Of a DNA stretch of 64,000 bases, positions 32,436 to 50,441 are shown piece after piece. The notes below the pieces were generated by a model. The model did not search any database and was not told the origin of the DNA. It saw nothing but the letters and a program-made list of their open reading frames with translations. The stretch is from Mugil cephalus (lineage: Eukaryota > Chordata > Actinopteri > Mugiliformes > Mugilidae). How positions within the stretch are numbered: position 1 is the stretch's first letter; each line of letters opens with the position of its first letter. Location: contig NC_061781.1 in assembly GCF_022458985.1 (NCBI RefSeq), positions 24,911,001 to 24,975,000 of the forward strand, written 5' to 3'. The position numbers were made by a program, and so were the translations under genes.

Positions 32436-32711
32436 AGGGGCAGAACTTTTAAACAACCTTTATTAACATTCTTTTACACGAACAGACCTTGCCATCCTCA
32501 TTTTTGTAGGGAGCAAATAGTGGCAGCTACATTTTTATCAGTGTTGAACTCCGGAGAAGAAATTAATATGCATGATTCTCCTGCTACAATAAACCCACTG
32601 GGCACAGTTATACCATGTGGCAATTACATTTATTACTGGTGATGGATCCATGACCCGTCGCTGCCAACTGTACCAACACGTCGGCTCATTGACTCTAAGG
32701 AGAGAACAACA

Positions 32712-32889
32712 GTCAGTACGTTTACATGCACGTCAAAAAAGAAACAAATTACTGCCTTAATCCGACTTTACGAGGACAATTTAAGTGAACACGTTACTCT
32801 GACTAATATCTTCTTATCTGACCAACACACCCAGAAACTGAGATCGGAATTCCATTTTCTCCGTCATGTAAACGCCTTAATCAGAGTTT
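32712..32889. mobile_element. MITE-like element with CGTTTACATG / CATGTAAACG ends
   Basis: ACGTTTACATGCACGTC at the left and CGTCATGTAAACGCC at the right are inverted repeats; the interior pairs TTAATCCGACTTTA with distal sequence. A relative lies inverted at 22400-22660. Confidence 0.55.
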
Positions 32890-32898
32890 AACTACACA

Positions 32899-32963
<65 letters not shown>
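32899..32963 (+). repeat. (TG)n microsatellite
   Basis: An uninterrupted dinucleotide run of about 32 units; it produces long artificial open frames on both strands. Confidence 0.98.
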
Positions 32964-32965
<2 letters not shown>

Positions 32966-33010
32966 CCACAACCGCTGCTCTGGTGTGTGACCCCAGAATA
33001 AAACATCCAA

Positions 33011-33081
33011 GGAAGAAGAAGAAGAAGAAGAAGAAGAAGAAGAAGAAGAAGAAGAAGAAGAAGAAGAAGAAGAAGAAGAAG
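33011..33081 (+). repeat. (AAG)n microsatellite
   Basis: An uninterrupted run of about 23 GAA/AAG triplets 48 bp after the (TG)n tract. It is a potential triplex-forming purine tract. Confidence 0.98.
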
Positions 33082-33269
33082 GTAAACAGAGCCAGTAGAA
33101 GAACCACCTGAGAGATGGCGCCATCTTTCACCAACCTGCCCATGATTCCTGTTATACTCACAAACTGTCATAGATCATCAGCTATGTGTTATATTACTAG
33201 ATCCTACATGTTTCCTTCAGCTTGATGTTTGTATCTATGACAGAAGTTTGTTTATCTTGTTTCTCCTGC

Positions 33270-33425
33270 TCTACTTTTCTCTCCATATGGGCTGGTTCTG
33301 CTCAAGGTTTCTTCCTGTTAAAAGGGAGTTTTTCCTGCCACCGTCGCCCTCAGGCCGTTTTTTTTAAAGTGTCTTGAGACAAATTGTAATGTTATTGGTG
33401 CTATATAAATAACATTGAATTCAAA
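33270..33425 (+). mobile_element. LINE 3'-end fragment
   Basis: CAAGGTTTCTTCCTGTTAAA, GGGAGTTTTTCCTGCCACCG and GGTGCTATATAAATAACATT with terminal GAATTC form a well-known fish LINE 3' end. Confidence 0.6.
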
Positions 33426-34167
33426 AACTGAATCTTATCTGCTCCAGAAGTAGTTCACTCACACATTACGTATGAGATTGAAAACCTGAACTTTTCTCCA
33501 TCTGGTTGTTGTTTGAAATGTTGGTCTGATGCTTATTTATGATGTAACATTAACCTGCTGGAAATGTTCCCCTCAGTTATTTGATTTTCTCCGTTGTATG
33601 TAAACTGGGACAAGGACCACATTCAGAAAGTCATATTTAGAGAAAATAGAGGAAAGGTTGAGTATTTTGCACCAATCAATAATCATCTGTCAGAACTCCA
33701 GCCGGAGGCCTCGATTCCTTTTAATCATGGATTCAATGCACTTCGAGTGTACATGTACTTTTTAAAGGCCTTACTTTGTGTTCATGTTGTGTTCATATGA
33801 TGTGTGTATTGTACATTGTGCTGATAGATTGTTTGTAATCAGGACGTCATTGGAAAAGAGAGCTTGCTCTCCATTGTCCCTCCCTGAATAAAAAAAATAA
33901 AGAAAACAAAGACAATAGAGAGAAAAGAAAACGTATATGTAAAGGTGAATATGCTCAGTGGTGTGGCGTTAGCTGCTTGTGGGAAATAAACCTGCAACTC
34001 AAGATGACTTATGACACTTAAGATAAGTATCTGCTCGTGAATGGAAATTAGTTGCATCAGTTTACCCACAGAGTTCCCTCCAGTCCCTTAGAAGGAAGGA
34101 GCTGAAGGAGCGACTCAGATGAAACATCTTCTCAAGTCCAGTTGTCTTTTAAAATAGTTTTTAGTAG

Positions 34168-34545
34168 GGATGACCGATATTGACTTTTTGCCGATATCCG
34201 AAAGCCGATATTGTCCAAATTCTTAATTTCTGATTCCGATATCAACCGATATGGTATATTGATATATGCAGGCGTTTTTTTTTTTTTTTGTTTGTTTTTT
34301 TTTGCCCAGACTAGTTTTAGGTAGCAAGCAGCCTGTTAGCCACACTAGCTACACTCTGTTGTTTTAGCTCCGGGTGCGGTTTGATAAGGTCATCAATCAC
34401 GCGACCCGGGCATCATGTTATCTGTTTTCATTATCTGTTTTCATTATCTGTTTTCATTATCGGTGGTAAAACCGATAATGATATGAACAGATTTTACAGA
34501 AAAAAGGCTAATATCGGCCGATATTATCGGGCAGCCCTAGTTTTT
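34168..34545. mobile_element. MITE with TAGGGATGACCGATAT / ATATTATCGGGCAGCCCTA ends
   Basis: The inverted terminal repeats match the common fish MITE with AGGG(A/C)TGACCGATA ends, and the interior repeats CCGATAT several times. A TCTGTTTTCATTA unit is tandemly repeated at 34418-34460. Confidence 0.7.
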
Positions 34546-34949
34546 AGATATGCAGTTTTGGAGTCACAGAACGGTACCATGTGCAGAGTTTGGGTCAGAT
34601 GGTCTGAAGGGGTTTTGTCGCATGAGTCAGTTTTTCTAAATATTCATATGAAATGCTACAGTCAGAGCATAAAGACTGGAAACAGGGGGTAGTGTGGCTC
34701 TAAGGAACAACTCCTTCCTACCTGCATGTCCTGTATAGTTTTATAGACGTTATAGTTTCATGAGGCTTTTTTGCAGGTTCTGTAGTTTTTAGTCTTTGTA
34801 ACAAGTAGAATAAAATGAAAAAACCTTCATTTGTGGAAAGTGTTTCTGAAAAGCCAAACAGTTCAGCAAATATCTGTGGGGGTTAAAATGGTTTATGTAA
34901 TTGACCTTGAGTGTTGTTACAGAGCTGGACTGCAGCAAAAATCTCCCAG

Positions 34950-35640
34950 AGGCAAATCTAGCGGCTCTGCTTCAGCCTGCATCGTTTTGATGGATGTTGT
35001 TTAGTTTGTGTTTGGATTACGTTGTTCTCTTGGACGGGGAGTATTTCTCTCGTCAGAACCTACTTAACCTCGCATGACTCTGCAGGGATGAGCAGGAAAA
35101 ACTGGAACGGCCAGTATCTGACAGAGCATCTGTGACCAATGTTCTTAAAAAACTCCAAAAGAAACACACACACACACACAAAAAGAAATGAAAAGGCAAC
35201 AAAGAAGCGTCGGCCACAGGATGTAAGTGTTGCTTTTAGCCCTCGATGGTCAATGAAGTCCGAGGCCACGTCACTGGAGAACAGAGCTGAGGTTTCTGTG
35301 ATTACGTGTGACGGCGGGGGTCACGCTGATCCGCTGTGCATCCAGATACAGCGGCTGTAAAAAGAAGAAGCAAATGTCCATTTGTTAACTAAGTGTTTAT
35401 GGCTTTTTATGGATGCAGGCCAAAGAGCTCTCATCCACGCAGCCCATAATTATCATTGTGATTCTGTCCTGTTGACAAATGCAAGTCATCCAAACGTGCC
35501 GTGCAAACAGCCGCTCTGTTGCTCCGCAGACAGCTTCGCCCGTAATAACGGCAGTTTCCAGATTGATCAAACGTCTCGTTTGTGTTGCGTGGCATCACAT
35601 TCACGGGAACTCTCAGTTAATCTTTAACCTTTAACCGTCT
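34950..35640. other. Apparently single-copy non-coding stretch upstream of slc40a1
   Basis: Balanced base composition, no repeat signature beyond a short (AC)n at 35166-35180, and no credible coding frame. It is a candidate regulatory region by elimination only. Confidence 0.25.
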
Positions 35641-36349
35641 TTTCACTCTGTTCTTTCATTGCTTCTTTTTTTTTCCACTTCTCAAAATTACCCATTCATT
35701 TTATGTGTGAAAACGAGAACAGGATTTAATTAAAATCTTAAATGATGTTATTGTTTATGGAAATGTGGGAGTGTGAAAGAATTCAAGGTGTAAAGGAATT
35801 AAAATAAATCTATAGAATCTTTTTTTTTTGACATTGGCTGTAGTTTAATCTGTGAAATTAGCAGCAGTTTCATAATATTTATATTACTTTCAATGCGCCG
35901 CCTGATAAGGACCAACTGGTTATTGTGTAACATTTATTCAATATATCACCAGACGACAAACTAGATCAAGAGTTCACATGCAGATTAAAATATCTGATAA
36001 GAAGCTACAGAATATGTAATAATCCAGATGATTCAGGAAGTGTTTATAGTTTATAGCACAGTTAATAATATACTGATATAATGAGGTAACATCTACACAC
36101 ATGACCAGAGGATCAAATCTGACCCACAAGCCAGAAAATTACCTAGAAAAGTGCTTTTTGTCACTGAAAATAATAACTTCTGTCTCTGATTTGTCCACTG
36201 TGACCAGCAACGTGTCAGAATAGCACATATTTGTGTTAAAACACATATTTTTTTAAAGGACAGTTGATTAAATTTAAACATTCTCCTTATTTATTTGTAA
36301 AATGCACATATTAACTGGTGCAATTAGAGAAGAAGACACTAAACTCTAA

Positions 36350-36620
36350 CAATCCTCAGTTTGAGTAAATGCTGCATGATGCAACATGTCATTTTCTAAA
36401 AGTCAACACAATATATTCATGCAAACTCAATATCTTCTTCTTATTTTTTTTTTAACTGTGTCAACTTAATTATGCAAGAACAATACGACTTTTCTGATAG
36501 AAACTTCAGAGTCTTGGCTTTAAAAGGAGACTAAGACCATGAATCAGCTCCAAAATGTTCATGAGCAGCGTTCAGTTACTTTGGGTTTGTCTCAAATGGG
36601 CGTTTTATCGCAAAAACGCT
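36350..36620 (+). repeat. Shared repeat copy 2
   Basis: See the entry at 31757. It ends about 280 bp upstream of the slc40a1 E-box palindrome, in the same orientation as copy 1. Confidence 0.6.
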
Positions 36621-36896
36621 GGCATGATAAGTGTGTTTTTACCCTTTACTGGTCCTTCTTCCTTTGAGCCTAACGCGCATGTGCGTGGAGCTGGAGGTAA
36701 ATGGGTCGATGAGAACGAGCCCGTTCAAAATAAAAGCTGTGTGTAAAAGACTAAAGGATGTATCTGCAGCAACGTAACAATGACAGTCTTTTGTGTCGAT
36801 CCGGTCTCTTTTTTTTTTGTTGTTTTGTTTTTTCTTTTTTTTTTTTTGTGGTAGGAGGACCACATTTGTTTTTGACACAATGTAAATAAAGGCAGG

Positions 36897-36906
36897 GTCA
36901 CGTGAC
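36897..36906. promoter_or_regulatory. slc40a1: GTCACGTGAC E-box palindrome in the slc40a1 promoter
   Basis: A 10-bp palindrome with a CACGTG E-box lies about 335 bp upstream of the ATG, followed by GCGTGGG and a weak TATA-like GGTATATCC. It matches MiT/TFE (CLEAR), USF or MYC/MAX sites. The nearby GCGTG could also be read as part of a hypoxia-response element. The motifs are seen; the regulators are inferred. Confidence 0.35.
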
Positions 36907-37056
36907 CGCGTGGGTATATCCGAGGCGGGACGTAAACAGAGCAGCCAGACACGGTCCGACCCACGGAGCGGAGCAGAGCAGAGCGCACAGAAAGCTGCAG
37001 CTTTTCTGGGCTTTTAGCGACCCGCCGGCTTCCTCAGCCTATACGAACATTTCTTT

Positions 37057-37088
37057 CCAACTTCAGCTACAGTGATAGCTAAGTTTGG
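37057..37088 (+). promoter_or_regulatory. slc40a1: Iron-responsive element in the slc40a1 5'UTR
   Basis: The apical loop is CAGTGA (37070-37075) on a five-base-pair upper stem AGCTA/TAGCT (37065-37069 with 37076-37080). An unpaired C bulges at 37064, below which the lower stem CCAACTT pairs with AAGTTTGG, with one extra U at 37086. This is the canonical IRE layout and near-identical to the mammalian ferroportin element. It lies 144 nt before the ATG. IRP1/IRP2 binding to a 5'UTR IRE represses translation in low iron, so this mRNA should be translated when iron is plentiful. Confidence 0.95.
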
Positions 37089-37231
37089 AAAGGCCAAAAA
37101 GGGGAAGAAACGTCGCGTTTTCTTTTGTGTTTTTTTTTTTTGTGCGTCGTCGTCGGCGACAGTTACGCGCAAGTGTGTTTTAGCCACCGCGTTCATAGAT
37201 AGATAAACACTTGGACAGCTTTAAAAAAAAA

Positions 37232-44388
<7,157 letters not shown>

Positions 44389-46760
44389 CGCCGCTAAAGA
44401 GACTTTGTCCTGGGTACATACTCCTCCAGCCTTATGCTAACCCTGTATCTTAACTAACATCATTGCTTGGACCTGGCAGGCTGCTAATGCTAATGTAAAC
44501 CAGAGTGTAGTAACTTACCGTGCTGTGCATAGCAAATTAACGAAGCGTTAACCATTAGCAGAGGGAGGTGAGTCGGTGGCGTGAAGGTTTTCTGTCAGGG
44601 AGTCAGATAAAGAGCCTCAGCTTTTCATCTACGGATCCATGTTCCTGAACACACACTGTCAACATATTCTCCTTTGAGTAGCCTGGATTTAGCTGGAAAG
44701 ATTTTTAAAAGGTGCTTCAGCTAAAAACAAAAAACAAAACACACAAACTAAACGAGCTAAATGAGGGAGGAAAAGCTGCAGGGATCAGACACCGAGGCCT
44801 TAACGAGCAGGACTGTCTGAGCTCCTCAAAGACGAAACGTTTCACATCCGCCTCTCAGCGAGCTCATCGGTGCTGTAGCTGTGTGCGCTGCTCCGCCTCA
44901 GTTAGTTTGCATATATTTATACACATGTGTGAGGAGCAGGTCTTCACGCGGAGCGGAGAGAACGGGGGGCGCGATACTTATTTAACCAAACACACACACA
45001 CACAACTGGGATCTAGTCTCTTTAATATGCGCTTATAAGGGTCGTGCATTTAATTGTATTTATTCAGGAAACGCTGACGGTGGTTTCGCACCATTTGTAG
45101 CACTGTTGTGTTGCTTGCATGCAGCTTCGCCGTATGAGACACAATAGGAATCCTATGCACCCTGACCAGTAGCTCTCAGTTACCAAAGTTCATATATGGC
45201 ATAAAAAGGAAGTGAGGGAAACCAGTTATGTGCATGAAGCATTCCAAATGTATGTTTTTACATCCTGTGACAGTAGCACAACTTTATTAGTAGTATATCC
45301 GAATACTTCTGAACCCACTCCAAGATTGTACTTCAGCTTCCCCGGCCCTTTTCTTTTTTTTTTTTTTTTTTTGTTCTCTGGAGTGAATTTTCAGTCGTGA
45401 TTGTCATTACTCAGGCACTTTAAATGACCCTTATGACAGCTTATCAAGAAGCGTGATCAACCATTAGTTTTTTTTTTCTTTTTTTGTTTGCACAAAGGCC
45501 GAAGCCCTGAGACGTCCTTCCTGCACAGCTTTCACGTCGGCTTCTCTGGCAGCAGAGGCTGCGTCTGGGTGGGTTTTTTTTTTTTTTTTTTTAAAAAGGC
45601 ACATATATCAACATTCAGCACCACATGTTCAGGAGGGAAAATTATTGTACCAACTCCTGTTTAAAAAAAAAAAAAAGAAACGAAAAAAACCTCAGTTTCC
45701 TCAAAGAGAGCCAGGGATCTTAGTCAGCAAAACATGTTAGATATAACTTTACTGCTGCAGACTGCCAACAGACTCTGGACCTGGACTCAGCCCGAGAGGC
45801 CGGGGGGGTGGAGGGGGTGGAGGGGGTGGAGGGGGGTGGGGAGGAGGTTGTTCCCCTTAATGCCGCCGTCTCTGGCTTCACGGGTTTTTGTGGCACAGAG
45901 TCAGACTTTTGCAGGATATCTGAGCAGAGTTTGGCAACGTTATCGAGTCCGAGTCCGAGCGAGTCCGAGCGAGTCAGTCTGCAGGAGCAAACGTCAAAGG
46001 TGCAAAGTGAAGTGAAAACACTTCGTGCTTCAGAAACCGATGTAAGATCACTAACACAGGTGCATCCCGGCCGTTTCTGACGCCTCTTTGGAAACTTGCC
46101 TTGACAGCGTTTTAACTTGGGGCCGCACACTCACCCCACCCCACAAATGAAGTCTCTAGCCAGTCTAGCCAGATTTCGAGCCGCGGTGGAGGAGGAGGAG
46201 GAGGAGGAGGGGGAAATATTTGGGTTGGAAATGAGAGCTCACCAAACCAGATGTAGAGGAACAGAGGAGCGATTCAGTGTGCAGGTGTGCTGGGAACGCT
46301 GGGAATGGAGCTCCTGCTTTCAACCTCAACAAATATTAGATCCGCTGATTCAGGAAATATCACACGTGGCCATAAACTCTATATATTTTTTTATGTAAAT
46401 AACATTAGCTGTGAGTCAGTGTAAACCTACTTTACTTTGTACAATTGGAAAATGTAAAACAATATATATTGTGTATACTGTTGTTAGTCTTTGGGATTTT
46501 TTTTTTAAGTTTTTATAAACCTGGTGTTAACACTTTGTGATTTTTTGTTTGATTTTCATTTGAATGCAACTGTACACACTGCTTTAATCTGACAGTAGCA
46601 GCCTCTATATACAGACATATAACAGTGTTACTGTAGTTTAGATAGACGACAGGATTAAATCATAAAGGAATTAAATGTATTTTTGTGTAATAATTACACT
46701 CCACTGGATGAGAGGACGTTGGTACTTGTTGATTGTATTGCATGAGGTCTTTTAAATAAA
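44389..46760 (+). other. slc40a1: slc40a1 3'UTR, about 2.4 kb
   Basis: No other gene signal occurs between the stop and the AATAAA at 46755-46760, so this whole stretch is read as 3'UTR. It includes several T-runs (45357, 45570, 46500), a G-rich GGGGGTGGA repeat at about 45800-45840 and a (GGA)n at 46188-46210. Open frames on either strand here are low-complexity shadows. Confidence 0.65.
46755..46760 (+). terminator. slc40a1: slc40a1 polyadenylation signal AATAAA
   Basis: Canonical hexamer followed about 30-50 nt later by a GT/T-rich stretch (GTGTCTGTATGTGCGTGTCT), as expected for a downstream element. Earlier sites could also be used. Confidence 0.6.
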
Positions 46761-48141
46761 GAAAACCTTTACAATCACTACAGTGTCTGTATGTGCGTGT
46801 CTTCTCTCTCCGTCTCGGCTGCTGTTGTGTGAGGCCACATACCACAGCAGCGTTAGCAACTAATTTCCTCCCCTGAATCCCTTTTCTTTTCTGACTGACT
46901 TGAAGCTGAGCTGGATGACCTGAACCTCCGTCTTTCAGGCTACAAACACAAAGACTGACCTGGATTTGAGCACGAGCACGAGGGGAGGGGCTCAGTCCTG
47001 GGGCATGTTCTGTTGGTGGTGAACTTTGAGCATTTTCTGTATTTAAATATTTCATGACCGGTATGAAATGTGTTGCAAAGACGTGAAAAATTTTGCAAAA
47101 AGCTCAAAATGAGGCTGCAGGATTAGCGCTGCAGCCGTGCACGAAGGGATCACATGCTGCAGGAAAACTCCTGCAGAGAATAAATTACATTCCCATACTC
47201 TCATTTTTCTCCTGAAAGTTTTACTTGACCAAGTTACACAACATGTTCATGACTGGACGAGCTAGTTCGGGTTACACTGAACCACCGGAACCGAACAACA
47301 GAACTATTTTAATCTGCCGTCATCTGGAGAGCAATAACAGGATGTTATTGAAGTTCATTGTGTAACTAAAGAACAAAACACAGAATTTAACTTTAAGAAA
47401 AAAAACAATGTGAACAAACCTTTACTTATTCTCACAGGCACCAGTTTGAGTGTTGTAGATAATTTTGGTTTAATTACACTTCATTTACTGCTAATTGCTG
47501 AATGAATGTTTATGTCATGTTCCTCGTGTCTCCAGGGAGATTAATGAAGATCATAATAAGAAACAATAAGAAAAACTAAATGAACTCGTCACCTCATCAC
47601 AATCCCATCACTGACTCAGCTAATGTACACAGTCGTACTCTTTTTTTAAAAAAAATCTTTCCATGAAGCATCAAATATCACATGACTTGTTTTTCAGCAG
47701 ACGCGTGAACATCATTACATTCAAACATAGGCTCCTTCTAGTAGCTCAGGGTTCAGGAACGCAAACAAACACGTGTGTGTCTCTTACCAGAGTCACAGTA
47801 ACGTTATTAAAACGCATCAGTTGAGAAGAGTTTAAGGATTTAAGCCGTGTTTTTACCTACATCCAGAGGAAAAAATAAAAGACGCTGAACGCGGCAAAAG
47901 TCTAGAGACAGGAAGTGGAACAAGAGATAAATTCACAAAGTGGAAACTTCATCCTTTAATTTATTTTGCCTGATTTAACAAAGCACAGATTCACTTGTTT
48001 TTGTTAAATTAGACGTTTCTGGAAAAAGAAAAACACTTTTACTGTAATTTCAAAGGTCAGGCTGCTAAGTCAGGCATTAAAGTTCATACATTGCTCAATT
48101 TTACAACCAGCCTTGACTCAGGTATGATGTACAGATACACA

Positions 48142-48606
48142 CCGATCAGGCATAACATTAGGACCGCTCGCCTGAGATCGTGTCGGTCTTCAAAGCAGCT
48201 GTGACTCATCCGAAAATGGATGTGGGTCTTTGAGGGGAGGGGGGGGGGCTCTGATACGTGATCAGTTTGGTATCTAGTGAATTTGGAGACGAGGTCAACA
48301 CCTTGTGATGTTCTTCATGTTTTCCTTTTTGTTGTTCCTAAACTGTTTTCTGTGTGTGTGTGTGTGTGTGTGTGTCAGGATGCATCGTGCTGGAGCTGGT
48401 GGTGTTGGTTTGGGGTGGGGGGGTCTGGTCTGGTCTGGTCTGGTCTGGTCTGATAAGGGTCTAGGTGGGGGCTACATGTCAAAGTAACATCCACACGAAT
48501 GAACATCAGGAACAAAAGGTTTCTCAGCGAATCACTTAATTGTCACATGATGGTTTTAAACGTAATCACGTTTTCACGTCATAATGTTGTGGCTGATCGC
48601 TGTATC
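48142..48606. mobile_element. MITE family copy 2
   Basis: The left end ACCGATCAGGCATAACATTA and the right end TAATGTTGTGGCTGATCGCT are inverted repeats; internal blocks are shared with 30647-30963. It is expanded by G-rich, (GT)n and (TCTGG)n simple repeats. Confidence 0.8.
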
Positions 48607-49569
48607 GGAACTGGACGACCTTTTTACAGAGTTGATTTTGTCTGAGAAAACAAAGGTACCGTTCAATATCCATTAGAACTTTTATGTTTTTATGCAGATT
48701 AAACAAATGTTCGATTCTTTCTGTCTGACTTCAACATAAGGAAAGTTCATATGTCGCAGACTAAAGATCTATATCATCAAGACAAAAAAAAAAGCACAAC
48801 TCCATAGTTTTACTTCCTCCATTCACACAGAAACTTGAACCATTCCATCAGCTGATGTTCAAACCTATTCTGTTTTTTTATTTTTAGATTATAGGGGATT
48901 TTCTGTTGATCACATTAGGACAAAGTAAACTCTGTTTCTATAACTAATATGTTATTTGCTATATTTATTTATCGCTTTCTATTTGACTCACTTCTGAGAA
49001 AAGCAACTTTCATGGTTACTGGACCCACTTTACGATCCTTACATCGTATCGAGGCAGTAAATAGTCAGATAGAGTTTATGGCTTGATAAGGACATATAGG
49101 TCGACCCAGTTTGGTCGGAGCGGAGGAGGAGGAGCTGTGACCAAACGGCAGAAATCGCTCAAAAGGCACAAAAAGGTTTGAGGGGCATCTGATCTGGAGA
49201 GGAACTGAAACACGCTGAGATGGTCGTCCACCGTCTCATCCTCCTGTGGGAAGAAAACGTGACCACGCTGAGGAGGAGTGTGAAAGTTTACAAAAAAAAA
49301 CCCTCATATCATTCAAGGCTTTTTTTTTTTTTTAGGAAAGAAAGAAGCGGTAAATTAGATGTGTCATAGTTCACGGGCTTATACAACAATGTGACACATC
49401 ACACAGGCCTGACGGCGGATCTGTTAACGCCGTGAGTTTGGACTCTGGAACACAGCGATGTGTAAAACTGTCAGGGACAAAGTCATGAAGGCAGCTTCAA
49501 GAAAAACTGGGATTTTATTACATTTCAAAGGAAAATGATGTAATGATGTGTTTGAGGTTAATATACATG

Positions 49570-49783
49570 GATCAGGCATAACATTATGACCTGATGGGGT
49601 GGGGGGGTGTAGGGGGCTGGTCTGGTCTGGTCCAGGTGGGAGCTACATGTCTATGTAACATCCACATGAATAAACACCAGGTCCTAAAGTTTCTCAGCAG
49701 AATATTAAATTGTCCCGAGATGATTTAACCGTTATTCACTTCTCCTGTTGGTGGTCATAATGTTGTGGCTGATCGGTGTACCT
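49570..49783. mobile_element. MITE family copy 3, internally deleted
   Basis: GATCAGGCATAACATTATGA and CATAATGTTGTGGCTGATCG form the ends. The right half (GTAACATCCACATGAAT, TTTCTCAGC-AAT) matches copy 2, but most of the left half is missing. Confidence 0.8.
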
Positions 49784-49838
49784 GCAACATGCATGCAACA
49801 AGAACAAATGTCCACACACATTCAATATCATTTATGCA

Positions 49839-49844
49839 TTTATT
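49839..49844 (-). terminator. wdr75: Candidate wdr75 polyadenylation signal AATAAA
   Basis: The minus-strand AATAAA lies about 600 nt past the wdr75 stop codon, after the (GGA)n microsatellite, which would then be inside the 3'UTR. A nearer signal could be used instead. Confidence 0.4.
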
Positions 49845-49953
49845 AAAACACCCCATTACAAAGTGGTGGTGCAGTTTTTCTGGGGTACAGTTACACAAAC
49901 GCACACATCTCGGGAATTTAAGGGTTTTATTTGTGCGGTTGTGGTTTAAGAAA

Positions 49954-50000
49954 AGGAGGAGGAGGAGGAGGAGGAGGAGGAGGAGGAGGAGGAGGAGGAG
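49954..50000 (+). repeat. (GGA)n microsatellite
   Basis: About 15 uninterrupted GGA triplets within the likely wdr75 3'UTR (CCT repeats in the mRNA). Confidence 0.95.
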
Positions 50001-50441
50001 AACATCAACTGGAAGAAATATCTCCCAGATTATAGTAAGATGAGTCATGAAATTCCTCTGCTCTCTGTGTTATTTTGATATCAAGCTGCATTTATGAACT
50101 GAATAAGGTTTTTAGTAACATGGCTCAGAAGGTGTTTTGTGGATATTATTTCTTCGTCACTTAAGCAGGAAACAGGTCGTTCATCAACAGTCTGAGCGAA
50201 GACAACACAGAAGACAACTCCTTTCATGGAAAAGAACTCGAGACCAGAGAGACTTTTACAAAAACACAAAACTAAAGCCGACCTGTAGCTAAACGTGACC
50301 CGTGTGAATGACACAAAGTTCAGCTGCTTCACACGTAATAAAAACTGTGAAAGCAAAGCAACCAAATATTAGTTCAGTCTGTTTTCTCCACTTTAACATG
50401 ATGGTGCAAAAAATATATATATATATATACGTAAAAAAAGA

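Larger units (their letters stand above)
28250..36880. other. 8.6 kb repeat-rich region between asnsd1 and slc40a1, no gene recognised
   Basis: The open stretches are short, lack homology I recognise and mostly coincide with repeats or microsatellites. Contents: SINE-like 29.1 kb, AT-rich degenerate tandem 29.74-30.01 kb, MITE 30.65-30.96 kb, GC-richer unique stretch 31.06-31.70 kb, shared repeat 31.76-32.43 kb, MITE-like 32.71-32.89 kb, (TG)n and (AAG)n 32.90-33.08 kb, LINE tail 33.27-33.42 kb, MITE 34.17-34.55 kb, unique stretch 34.95-35.64 kb, shared repeat 36.35-36.62 kb. slc40a1 control elements probably lie here. Confidence 0.6.
46770..49820. other. slc40a1-wdr75 convergent intergenic region
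   Basis: No gene recognised. It contains two copies of one MITE family (48.14-48.61 and 49.57-49.78 kb), a (GT)n at about 48350-48377 and a (TCTGG)n at 48422-48452. The stretch 46.9-48.1 kb shows nothing I can name. Confidence 0.55.

Noticed and set aside
32881-33171. Long open frames of poly-Leu, poly-Phe, poly-Ser or Thr-His repeats
   Set aside because: They are produced entirely by the (TG)n and (AAG)n microsatellites and have no splice context or homology.
46660-47055. Minus-strand 131-codon frame after slc40a1
   Set aside because: It crosses the slc40a1 polyadenylation signal, lacks homology and has no splice context.
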